A stretch of DNA of 52,264 bases, from positions 1 through 52,264 of the IMG/VR virus record IMGVR_UViG_3300030419_005497; one strand, 5' to 3'. This document shows, one piece after another, positions 45,708-52,264 of this stretch. This DNA is from a virus. Below the pieces are notes generated by a model. It searched no databases and had not been told where the DNA came from. It worked only from the letters and a program-made list of their open reading frames with translations. The position numbers were made by a program, and so were the translations under genes. Position 1 is the stretch's first letter. Each line of letters starts with the position of its first letter.

Positions 45708-46045
45708 TGCAAGCTTCAGTTCAAAAGGTAGCCAATCCTTTTAAGCTCGCTGAGAGCAATCAGTGGAGTTTCCTGAGATAACCGAAGAAAAGTAGGGTGG
45801 GATCAAGGCTTGTTCCCTATCAAAAGGATACCACCTGTTATGCGACAGGAAAAAGGACTCGTAGTTAATTACTGCGGCAATGCCCCGGCGTGTTGTGGTA
45901 GACGAACGTAAGTAGAGTTTTTAAGCACAGTCCCTCTCGCCTCCATGTGGGGTAGTTTGTCGCAGATGTCATGTCTGCTCGCATTTTGTCGCGCTCCCCA
46001 CGCATTATAATTAAGGGGCTTCAAAGAAGATTCGCATTTAGACAA
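45708..46045 (+). ncRNA. Candidate structured non-coding RNA (about 330 nt)
   Basis: Multiple helices are visible. AAAAGG/CCTTTT occurs at 45723-45742 and GCTC/GAGC at 45745-45757. GGTGG/CCACC (45796-45800 with 45831-45835) encloses two small hairpins. GGACT/AGTCC (45855-45859 with 45929-45933) is a long-range pairing. GTGGGG/CCCCAC (45947-45952 with 45996-46001) encloses GCAGA/TCTGC. No ORF fills the region and a strong terminator follows. It does not match RNase P, tmRNA, 6S or group I intron cores that I know. The class is unknown. Confidence 0.5.
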
Positions 46046-46050
46046 AATAA

Positions 46051-46079
46051 GATACCCCTTTTTTTAAGGGGGTATTTTT
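46051..46079 (+). terminator. Terminator of the first rightward unit
   Basis: ATACCCC (46052-46058) pairs with GGGGTAT (46069-46075), then TTTTTG follows. It lies past the structured RNA and in front of the next promoter. Confidence 0.85.
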
Positions 46080-46121
46080 GTCCTTATAGCTTAAAGAAAA
46101 GTTCCCATTTCTCAATAAAAC

Positions 46122-46150
46122 TTGTAATAAAAAAGTAACAAGTCTATAAT
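46122..46150 (+). promoter_or_regulatory. Promoter of the dNMP kinase gene
   Basis: TTGTAA (46122-46127), a 17-base spacer and a perfect TATAAT (46145-46150) place the start on or next to the ATG at 46158, so the message is predicted leaderless. Confidence 0.7.
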
Positions 46151-46157
46151 CATTATC

Positions 46158-46805
46158 ATGCCGAAAAAATTTTTTATTGGAATTGGAGGGGTAGCTGGAT
46201 GCGGGAAAGATACCTTTTATCAGATAACAAAAGATATTCTCCAAGAAGAGGGGATTTCCGTGGAAAGACTGTCATTAGCCGACCACCTTAAAGAAGATTT
46301 AAGGAAATTCATAATAGACAAGTTTGATATTGACCCGACCAACTGCACCCGCAACGAAAAAGACAAAATAAGACCCCTCCTCGTTGCCTACGCAAAACTA
46401 AAAAGGGAAACTTCAAGAGGTAGATATTGGATTGAAAAAGTAGATGATTACATAAAAACTTTATCTATTACAAAAAAGACTTTATTTATGGTTACGGATC
46501 TCAGGTTTAGTTTTTATGAAAAAGACGAAGTTTACTGGATTCAAGAACAAAAAAAGGGAATAGTTGTGCATTTAAGTAGATTTGAGGAGGATACAGACTC
46601 CGAAGGAAAAGCAATTAAAAGTACGATTACTCCAGCGAACGAGGAAGAAAGAATGCACGACCCGCTAGTTAAAGTTCGTGCTGATTACAAATTTAATTTC
46701 CCAACAATTGACGCCAATGATGATCAATTTATGAATAATTTAAAACCAAAAATTAAAAGCGCCCTTAATAAGATTAAAAAAGATCACGGACACTTTTTTA
46801 ATTGA
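46158..46805 (+). CDS. Deoxynucleoside monophosphate kinase-like (T4 gp1 type)
   Basis: The P-loop GVAGCGKDTF lies at residues 11-20, and the following SLADHLKEDLRKFIIDKFDI-DPTNCTRNEKDK, GRYWIEKV and VTDLRF elements are those of phage dNMP kinases of the T4 gp1 family. The enzyme phosphorylates dNMPs for the phage DNA polymerase, feeding on the same pools as NrdAB. It has its own strong promoter. Confidence 0.8.
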   Translation: MPKKFFIGIGGVAGCGKDTFYQITKDILQEEGISVERLSLADHLKEDLRKFIIDKFDIDPTNCTRNEKDKIRPLLVAYAKLKRETSRGRYWIEKVDDYIKTLSITKKTLFMVTDLRFSFYEKDEVYWIQEQKKGIVVHLSRFEEDTDSEGKAIKSTITPANEEERMHDPLVKVRADYKFNFPTIDANDDQFMNNLKPKIKSALNKIKKDHGHFFN

Positions 46806-46841
46806 CAAGGATAATAACGACATGCTAGATACGAGGTGATT

Positions 46842-47117
46842 ATGTCAGACGATAATAACCAAAATAAAGAAAAAAACGAGTGGCAAGAGCGAGAGCTTGG
46901 AGCACTCTGGGTAAGAGAAGGCAAATCCGGTAAATATTTTTACGGGAAATTTGGCGATCAAGCATGTGTTATTTTTAGGAATAAACACAAAACCTCGGAT
47001 AAGCATCCAGACTTTATAGTATATAAGTCTGAAGACAGAAAATCCTTTACTCAAGAAAAAAGTAAAAGCGAAGAAACAGTATCTACCGCCGAAAACAACG
47101 ACGAAGATTTGTTTTAA
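46842..47117 (+). CDS. Conserved small phage protein, DUF736-like (91 aa)
   Basis: The ATG at 46842 follows GAGGTG. The product has WQERELGALWVREGKSGKYF then YGKFGDQACVIFRNKHKTSD and a polar tail ending EDLF. The GALW---G-SGKYF-G---CVIF pattern resembles DUF736-type phage proteins. Function is unknown. Confidence 0.72.
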   Translation: MSDDNNQNKEKNEWQERELGALWVREGKSGKYFYGKFGDQACVIFRNKHKTSDKHPDFIVYKSEDRKSFTQEKSKSEETVSTAENNDEDLF

Positions 47118-47120
47118 GAG

Positions 47121-48197
47121 ATGAACTTCGCCCTTCACTTACCACTCAATTCCGTTTCCTTTGGTCAAGTATCGGTTCAGATACTTAGGGAGATGTATAA
47201 GCGCTCCTTGGAGCCTTCAATTTTCACCATAGGAAACGGGGTTGATCTTTCTTCCCAACAAATCGACAAAGAATTTGGAGAATGGATACAAAACGGTATC
47301 AATAAATCTCTAACGTCTCACGACAGGAAGACCCCCACAATAAAACTTTGGCATCTAAACGGATCTTTAGAGTCCTTTAGTGAAAAGCAAATCTTAGTTA
47401 CTTTTTACGAATTGGATAACCCAACCCCTCACGAGCAAAATATAGCTAAAAACAATACTACAGTATTAACATCTAAATACGCTCAAGAAGTTTTCAATGT
47501 GAAAGGGGTGAAATGCGATTACGTACCCTTAGCATTCGATCACGATAACTTTAATACCACCAAAAAGAATTATTTCACTGATGGAAGAATCACTTTTAAT
47601 GTGGTGGGGAAACTAGAAAAAAGAAAAAGACACCAAAAGACTATACGGGCATGGGCTAAAAGATTTGGAAATGATAAAAAATATTTTTTGCAATGCTCTG
47701 TATACAATCCTTTCATCTCCGAACAAGACAACAACACCCTAATCAATCAAATCTTAGACGGTAAAGGATACTTTAATATAAACTTCTTGGGACACATGCA
47801 AAAAAACAGTGTCTACAACGACTTTCTTAACTCTGCTGATATAATTTTAGCCATGTCCGGAGGAGAAGGTTGGGGCTTACCTGAATTTCACTCTGCGGGA
47901 TTAGGCAAACACGCTGTAGTCATGAACGCTCACTCATATAAAGAATGGGCGAACGAAGAAAACTCTATCCTAGTAGAGCCCAAAGAAAAAATAGATTGCT
48001 ATGATGGAATGTTCTTTAAACCCGACCAACCATTCAATCAAGGGCAGATCTTTGATTACGACGAAGATGAATTCATCCATGCGTGTGAGGAAGTCATCAA
48101 AAAAGTTGAGTCAAGCAAAACAAACGAAGCTGGCCTAAAAATTCAAGAGAACTTCAAAATAGACAAAACTGTTGACACTCTCCTTGGCCTAATATAA
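47121..48197 (+). CDS. GT4-type (GT-B fold) glycosyltransferase
   Basis: The 358-residue protein has an N-terminal MNFALHLPLNSVSFGQVSVQ and a C-terminal GGEGWGLPEFHSAGLGKHAVVMNAH segment. The latter is the nucleotide-sugar-binding E-rich loop of family GT4 enzymes. KLEKRKRHQKTIRAWAKRF sits in the middle, as in such enzymes. It would transfer a sugar to an unknown acceptor, possibly modified DNA or a surface. Note the other sugar-nucleotide genes on the opposite strand. Confidence 0.82.
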   Translation: MNFALHLPLNSVSFGQVSVQILREMYKRSLEPSIFTIGNGVDLSSQQIDKEFGEWIQNGINKSLTSHDRKTPTIKLWHLNGSLESFSEKQILVTFYELDNPTPHEQNIAKNNTTVLTSKYAQEVFNVKGVKCDYVPLAFDHDNFNTTKKNYFTDGRITFNVVGKLEKRKRHQKTIRAWAKRFGNDKKYFLQCSVYNPFISEQDNNTLINQILDGKGYFNINFLGHMQKNSVYNDFLNSADIILAMSGGEGWGLPEFHSAGLGKHAVVMNAHSYKEWANEENSILVEPKEKIDCYDGMFFKPDQPFNQGQIFDYDEDEFIHACEEVIKKVESSKTNEAGLKIQENFKIDKTVDTLLGLI

Positions 48198-48201
48198 GCT
48201 C

Positions 48202-48555
48202 ATGCCCTGTTACGTATTCGAGCACCCCACCTCAAAGGAAACGATTGAAGTTATTCAATCCATGAAGGAAGAGCACGTTTACGTTGACGAAGAAGGAGTT
48301 GAATGGAATAGAGTGTTTGCAGTCCCGAATGCGTCCGTAGACACTACTCCGCTTAACGCAAATCAGTTCGTAGAAAAAACGAGACATCAAAAAGGTTCGA
48401 TGGGGGATCTCTTTGATCAAGCTAAAGAAGCAAGCGATAAAAGAGCAAAAGAACGCGGGGGGGAAGACCCCGTAAAGAAAGACTATTACAAAAAGTGGAG
48501 CAAGGATCGAAACGGCAAAAGGCATCCAAACCAAGGGGGATCAGGACTTTACTAG
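48202..48555 (+). CDS. FmdB-like conserved phage protein (117 aa)
   Basis: The protein starts MPCYVFEHPTSKETIEVIQS and continues with EEHVYVDEEGVEWNRVFAVP, then TRHQKGSMGDLFDQAKEASD and DYYKKWSKDRNGKRHPN. The first part resembles FmdB zinc-ribbon proteins without the Cys pairs. The whole pattern is one I recognise in marine phages; its function is unknown. Confidence 0.78.
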   Translation: MPCYVFEHPTSKETIEVIQSMKEEHVYVDEEGVEWNRVFAVPNASVDTTPLNANQFVEKTRHQKGSMGDLFDQAKEASDKRAKERGGEDPVKKDYYKKWSKDRNGKRHPNQGGSGLY

Positions 48556-48621
48556 GCCTATCCGTACACCTTTTTTCTTCTCTTCAAATTAAAAGTTCTT
48601 CTGAGTTACTTTTTGTGAAAC

Positions 48622-48649
48622 TTGTCACTAAAAAGCTGTAAATTCTATT
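48622..48649 (+). promoter_or_regulatory. Possible promoter of nrdA
   Basis: TTGTCA (48622-48627) and TCTATT (48644-48649) have a 16-base spacer and would place the start close to the ATG at 48655. The -10 match is only partial. Confidence 0.35.
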
Positions 48650-48654
48650 ACATC

Positions 48655-51123
48655 ATGAAACAAGATTCTCAGATCATACACGTAAAAAAAAGAAACGGGA
48701 GACTACAAAAACTAAACATAGATAAGATAAACCTTTGCGCCACATGGGCTTGTAGCGACCTAGAGAATGTATCAGCAAGTGAGGTAGTGCTAGATGCTCA
48801 CGTTCAAATTTATGATAAAATCACCACTGATGAGATAGACAAGGCTCTCATCATGAGTGCTCGCCAAAAAATAGAAAAGGAGCCCAACTATTCTTATGTA
48901 GCGGCTAGGCTTTTATTGTCTTCTCTATATAAGGAAGTATTTGGAGAAAGCGTAGATAAAGATACATACGATCATCAATATAAAATATCTTTCATAAGGA
49001 ATACTAAAAAACTAGTCAAAGAAGAAATCCTCGATGAGAAGTTACTAGACTTCGACTTAAAGCATCTTTCAGAACACCTAAAACTAGAAAGAGATTACAA
49101 ATTTAAATACCTTGGGCTTCAGATACTAAGTGATAGATATTTACATCACATTAATGAAAGAATAATGGAGACACCCCAAGCTTTCTGGATGCGTGTATCT
49201 ATGGGGCTTGCTCTTAACGAAGAAAACAAAAATGAAAAAGCTATTGAGTTTTATAATACGTTGTCTCAGTTTTATCTGTGTTGCTCTACTCCTACCCTCT
49301 TTAATAGTGGTAGTACTCACAGTCAGCTTTCCAGTTGTTATCTTAATACTTTTGACGATTCAATTGATGGAATTTTTGAGGGTTTGTGGCAAGAAGCTAG
49401 AAAGTCCAAATTTGCTGGAGGCCTAGGCTTTGACGTAAGCAGCTTTAGGGCGGCTAATTCTTACGTAAAAGGAACCAACGGCAAGTCTTCTGGCTTAATC
49501 CCTTGGCTTAAAATTTATAACGACACCTTAATTGCAGTAGACCAAGGAGGCAAAAGGCCGGGAGCAGGGTGCGCTTATCTTGAACCTTGGCACTTAGATA
49601 TAGAAGATTTTCTAGACCTCAAGAAAAACACCGGAGACGAACGCAGAAGGTGTCATGATATGAACACCGCAAACTGGATTCCCGATTTATTTATCAGAAG
49701 AGTTCAAGAGGATGGCGATTGGTATTTATTTTCCCCATCCGATGTAAGAGACCTTCACGAAATGCATGGGGATAAATTTGATAAAAGGTACAAAAAATAC
49801 TGCAAGCTCGCAGACAATGGCGAACTCGAAAATTTCAAGGTCATAAAGGCTAAAGACCTATGGAAAAGAATGCTAAGGGCTCTTTTTGAAACGGGGCATC
49901 CTTGGATGACCTTTAAAGATAACGCTAACATGCGGTACTCTAACAGTCATGAAGGAGTAGTTCATAGTTCAAATCTTTGCACCGAGATATTCCTACACAC
50001 AAAACCTTCTAGATTTAACGAGGGTGAAAAAACAGAGGTTGGGGAAACTGCCGTGTGCAACCTAAGTTCTGTAAATTTAAAACAGCATATTAAAGAGGAT
50101 AATACATTAGACTTTGATCAGTTGGCAAAAACCATAGAAGTCCAAATGCGTATGCTGGACAATGTAATCGATTTAAATTTTTACCCAACCAAAGAGGCCG
50201 AAAACTCGAACTTAAAACATAGACCCGTTGGCGCTGGAAGCATGGGGTGGGCAGATGTATTTCATGCTTACGAGGTAGACTTTTCAAGCGATGACGCAGT
50301 TAAGTTCTCTGATGAACTCTACGAATTCATTTCTTATCATTGCATCTTAAATTCTAATAAACTATCCAAAGAAAGAGGCTCTTATTCTACATACGATGGA
50401 TCTTTATGGAGTAAGGATATACTTCCCATAGATACATATAAAAACCTAATGGATTACCTAGGCGAAAAACCCTTAATTCATAGAGGAAAAAAGTTTTGCC
50501 CAGAACTAGACTGGAAAACTCTAAGAGGCGACATAAAAGAGCACGGTATGCGTAACAGTAACACTATGGCAATTGCCCCAACGGCAACTATCTCTTACAT
50601 TCAAGGATGTTCTCCTTGTATCGAGCCAGACTTCTCAGTTCTTTTTGTCTACGAAAACAAAAGCGGCAATCTAACCATTGTTAATGAATGGTTTATAAAA
50701 GAATGCAAAAAAAGAGGAATTTGGAATCAAGGCTTAATTGACGCCATAAAATCAGTAGATGGAGACATATCCCTACTTAACGGAGACATACCAGAAGACT
50801 TAAAGCATAGATTTTCAACTTGCTTCGAAAGAGATCAGTTCAAACTTATAGATTCAGCAGCAGCTAAACAAAAGTGGATTGATATGGGGCAATCTTTGAA
50901 CCTATTCAACAAAGAGACATCACTAAAATACTTGAATGACTTATATATTCATGCTAGAAACAGAGGCTTGAAAAGCACCTACTACCTGAGAAACCTATCA
51001 GCTAGTAAAATAGAGAAATCGACGAATACACCCATGCAAGAAATAGAGGGCAAGCACGAAGCAATAGGGGAAATGGCAAAGGCTTGCAGTATTCTAGATC
51101 CAACATGCGAAAGCTGCCAATAA
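48655..51123 (+). CDS. nrdA: Ribonucleotide reductase alpha subunit, class I (NrdA)
   Basis: The ATG at 48655 starts MKQDSQIIHVKKRNGRLQKL, an ATP-cone domain. Catalytic features follow: the Cys in SQLSSCYLNTF, the NLCTEIFL loop (Asn-Cys-Glu) and the second redox Cys in ETAVCNLSSVNL. STYYLR carries the radical-transfer Tyr pair, and CESCQ is the C-terminal redox tail. Length (822) fits. It reduces ribonucleotides to deoxyribonucleotides with the small subunit encoded directly downstream. A TTG start 33 bases upstream is unlikely. Confidence 0.95.
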   Translation: MKQDSQIIHVKKRNGRLQKLNIDKINLCATWACSDLENVSASEVVLDAHVQIYDKITTDEIDKALIMSARQKIEKEPNYSYVAARLLLSSLYKEVFGESVDKDTYDHQYKISFIRNTKKLVKEEILDEKLLDFDLKHLSEHLKLERDYKFKYLGLQILSDRYLHHINERIMETPQAFWMRVSMGLALNEENKNEKAIEFYNTLSQFYLCCSTPTLFNSGSTHSQLSSCYLNTFDDSIDGIFEGLWQEARKSKFAGGLGFDVSSFRAANSYVKGTNGKSSGLIPWLKIYNDTLIAVDQGGKRPGAGCAYLEPWHLDIEDFLDLKKNTGDERRRCHDMNTANWIPDLFIRRVQEDGDWYLFSPSDVRDLHEMHGDKFDKRYKKYCKLADNGELENFKVIKAKDLWKRMLRALFETGHPWMTFKDNANMRYSNSHEGVVHSSNLCTEIFLHTKPSRFNEGEKTEVGETAVCNLSSVNLKQHIKEDNTLDFDQLAKTIEVQMRMLDNVIDLNFYPTKEAENSNLKHRPVGAGSMGWADVFHAYEVDFSSDDAVKFSDELYEFISYHCILNSNKLSKERGSYSTYDGSLWSKDILPIDTYKNLMDYLGEKPLIHRGKKFCPELDWKTLRGDIKEHGMRNSNTMAIAPTATISYIQGCSPCIEPDFSVLFVYENKSGNLTIVNEWFIKECKKRGIWNQGLIDAIKSVDGDISLLNGDIPEDLKHRFSTCFERDQFKLIDSAAAKQKWIDMGQSLNLFNKETSLKYLNDLYIHARNRGLKSTYYLRNLSASKIEKSTNTPMQEIEGKHEAIGEMAKACSILDPTCESCQ

Positions 51124-51124
51124 G

Positions 51125-52135
51125 ATGAGTAAAACCGGATTATTACTTGATGAAAACACAACTGGCGTAAACCAGATCCTCCCTCATAAACATCAATACG
51201 CTTGGGACCTATTTCTTAAAGGGGTAGCGAATAATTGGTCTCCAGCCGAAATAAACATGTCGGATGACGTAAAACAATGGAAAGGAGATGATTTATCCAA
51301 AGATGAAAAACTACTGGTTAAAAGATGCCTTGGCTTTTTCGCTGGAAGTGAGTCCTTGGTTGGCAATAATTTACTTCTTAATGTCGCGAAATGGATAACT
51401 GATGCGGAGTGCGGTCAATATATAATGAGACAAGCTTATGAAGAGTCTCTTCACAACTGGACAGTTGTAACTTGCTGCGATAGCTACTCATTGAAAATAT
51501 CAGAGGTATACGAAGCATACATTAATGTCCCCTCAATAAAAGCCAAAGACGAGTTTTTAATGGGGATAACCTCAGATATCAACAGGCAAGACTTCACTAC
51601 TAAGACGATAGAAGGGAAAAAAGAATTCCTCAGAAACTTAATTACATACTACATCGTATGCGAGGGAACCTTTTTCTTTAGTGGATTTGCTATGCTCTTG
51701 GCTCTTGGCAGACAAAACAAACTCCCCGGACTTTCTGATCAAATCAGATACACGTTAAGAGATGAAAGCCTACATATTCAATTTGGTACGTACCTAATCA
51801 ACACGATCAAAGAACAATACCCATCGGTGTGGACTAAAAAATTCGAAGAAGAAACAATTGAGCATATTAAAAAAGCCGTAGAGCTTGAGATACAATATGC
51901 CCACGACGTTCTTCCACGAGGCATTCTTGGCTTAAACGCCGAGATGTTTGTTGATTATATGCAGTATATTGGAAACAGAAGGCTTGAAGGTATTGGAATT
52001 GACTTTTCTTTCGAGAACGCTCAAAATCCGTTTCCTTGGCTGTCCGAAGTTGTTGACACTACAGCAATGACGAACTTCTTCGAAAGGAAAGTTAAAGATT
52101 ATCAAAGCTCTGGAGTTCTAGAGGATGATTTTTAA
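51125..52135 (+). CDS. nrdB: Ribonucleotide reductase beta subunit, class Ic-like (NrdB)
   Basis: The 336-residue protein has the metal ligands Glu76 (in GSESLVGNN), Glu107, His110, Glu180, Glu214 and His217, and the Trp of NNWSPAEI. At the tyrosyl radical position (His110 + 4) there is Val114 instead of Tyr, and the first ligand is Glu instead of Asp. Both changes match class Ic enzymes such as that of Chlamydia trachomatis, which use a Mn/Fe cofactor without a protein radical. Residues around the site (RQAYEESLHNW) also resemble Chlamydia. It follows nrdA after one base and precedes the tmRNA. Confidence 0.93.
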   Translation: MSKTGLLLDENTTGVNQILPHKHQYAWDLFLKGVANNWSPAEINMSDDVKQWKGDDLSKDEKLLVKRCLGFFAGSESLVGNNLLLNVAKWITDAECGQYIMRQAYEESLHNWTVVTCCDSYSLKISEVYEAYINVPSIKAKDEFLMGITSDINRQDFTTKTIEGKKEFLRNLITYYIVCEGTFFFSGFAMLLALGRQNKLPGLSDQIRYTLRDESLHIQFGTYLINTIKEQYPSVWTKKFEEETIEHIKKAVELEIQYAHDVLPRGILGLNAEMFVDYMQYIGNRRLEGIGIDFSFENAQNPFPWLSEVVDTTAMTNFFERKVKDYQSSGVLEDDF

Positions 52136-52152
52136 AGTGTAATGAATTTTAC

Positions 52153-52264
52153 GGGAGCGTACTGGTTTCGATTTAGAACCTTACGCAAGATTGCAAGCAG
52201 AGGATGATAGTCGGCCTCTTAAATCATCTATCAAGGTATTCAACTGCCAATAATGTTGATATGG
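52153..52264 (+). ncRNA. ssrA: tmRNA (ssrA), 5' part, truncated at the window edge
   Basis: The sequence opens GGGAGCGTACTGGTTTCGAT, a tmRNA 5' acceptor and D-loop like start. It has TGCAAGC, then AGAGG/CCTCT interleaved with GATGAT/ATCATC, forming the H-type pseudoknot PK1 before the tag. After CAACT comes GCCAATAATGTTGATATG, which reads A-N-N-V-D-M and resembles the start of a tmRNA peptide tag. The 3' tRNA-like half is beyond the window. tmRNA rescues stalled ribosomes and tags proteins for proteolysis. Confidence 0.9.

Noticed and set aside
45765-45795. Hammerhead ribozyme-like CTGAGA ... CGAAGAAA
   Set aside because: The required CTGATGA and GAAA core with a proper three-stem arrangement is not present.
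45723-45949. RNase P RNA or group I intron
   Set aside because: The conserved RNase P sequences (such as GAGGAAAGTCC and ACAGAA) and group I intron P7 elements are not found, although the region is clearly structured.
49193-49426. Hydrophobic 77-residue ORF inside nrdA
   Set aside because: It lies wholly inside the conserved NrdA catalytic domain in a different frame.
1-52264. Integrase, attachment sites or insertion sequences
   Set aside because: No integrase, transposase or matching direct repeats at tRNA ends were seen; the HNH gene is the only mobile-type element.

Overview
This window looks like part of a large, virulent tailed-phage genome. It is gene-dense and A+T-rich, with short genes that commonly overlap by 4 bases (ATGA) and almost no strand switching inside blocks. 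Phage hallmarks are an rIIA/rIIB-like pair, a DUF932 protein, a ParB-like protein, many conserved small phage proteins, dUTPase, dCMP deaminase, dNMP kinase, class I ribonucleotide reductase, a phage sigma factor and two tRNAs. No terminase, portal, capsid or tail gene is recognised, so this is the early/metabolic part of the genome. The host is not determined by the sequence. A twin-arginine signal, lipoprotein signals and signal peptides point to a Gram-negative-type host, and the gene repertoire resembles that of aquatic phages.

Layout. From 1 to about 45.2 kb nearly everything is leftward (minus strand). The exception is the DUF932 gene at 1.77-2.70 kb, which has its own promoter and tandem terminators. 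Within this block: 0-4.8 kb, SprT-like protease and RuvB-like ATPase; 4.8-6.12 kb, a 1.3 kb non-coding region with a dispersed repeat array and long inverted repeats; 6.1-12.1 kb, rIIB-like, rIIA-like and a 753-residue orphan; 12.2-18.8 kb, a run of small genes plus tRNA(CAT); 18.8-33.4 kb, ParB-like protein, pyrophosphatase, cupin, an arginyl/leucyl-transferase-like acyltransferase, 2OG oxygenases, a Tat-exported protein, AdoMetDC-like protein, GMP reductase, APS-kinase-like protein, ribosomal protein bS21 and a riboflavin-kinase-like protein; 33.4-45.2 kb, sulfotransferase, sigma factor, dCMP deaminase, phosphomannomutase, prolyl-hydroxylase-like protein, secreted serine protease, nucleotidyltransferase, dUTPase, HNH protein, tRNA-Arg, UDP-sugar dehydrogenase, and an acyl carrier protein with its own phosphopantetheinyl transferase. 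At about 45.25 kb transcription diverges. The rightward block holds a 140-residue gene, a roughly 330-nt structured RNA candidate ending in a strong terminator, dNMP kinase, a glycosyltransferase, nrdA, nrdB and the 5' part of a tmRNA cut by the window edge.

How it works together. One set of genes supplies and remodels nucleotides: NrdAB, dNMP kinase, dCMP deaminase, dUTPase, GMP reductase and pyrophosphatase. A second set touches translation and protein fate: tmRNA, bS21, two tRNAs and an aminoacyl-transferase-like protein. A third set suggests modification of surfaces or small molecules: sugar-nucleotide enzymes, glycosyltransferase, sulfotransferase with an APS-kinase-like protein, ACP/AcpS, three 2OG oxygenases and exported proteins.

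Most notable are the phage tmRNA, the AcpS-X-ACP operon, the NrdB with Val in place of the radical Tyr and Glu in place of the first Asp ligand, the transferase-like protein, and two unexplained structured non-coding regions. Many leftward genes also carry a TTGAC-type -35 box a near-constant 29-33 bases before the start codon, suggesting leaderless transcripts. Gene functions are read from motifs and remembered family patterns; no database search was run.
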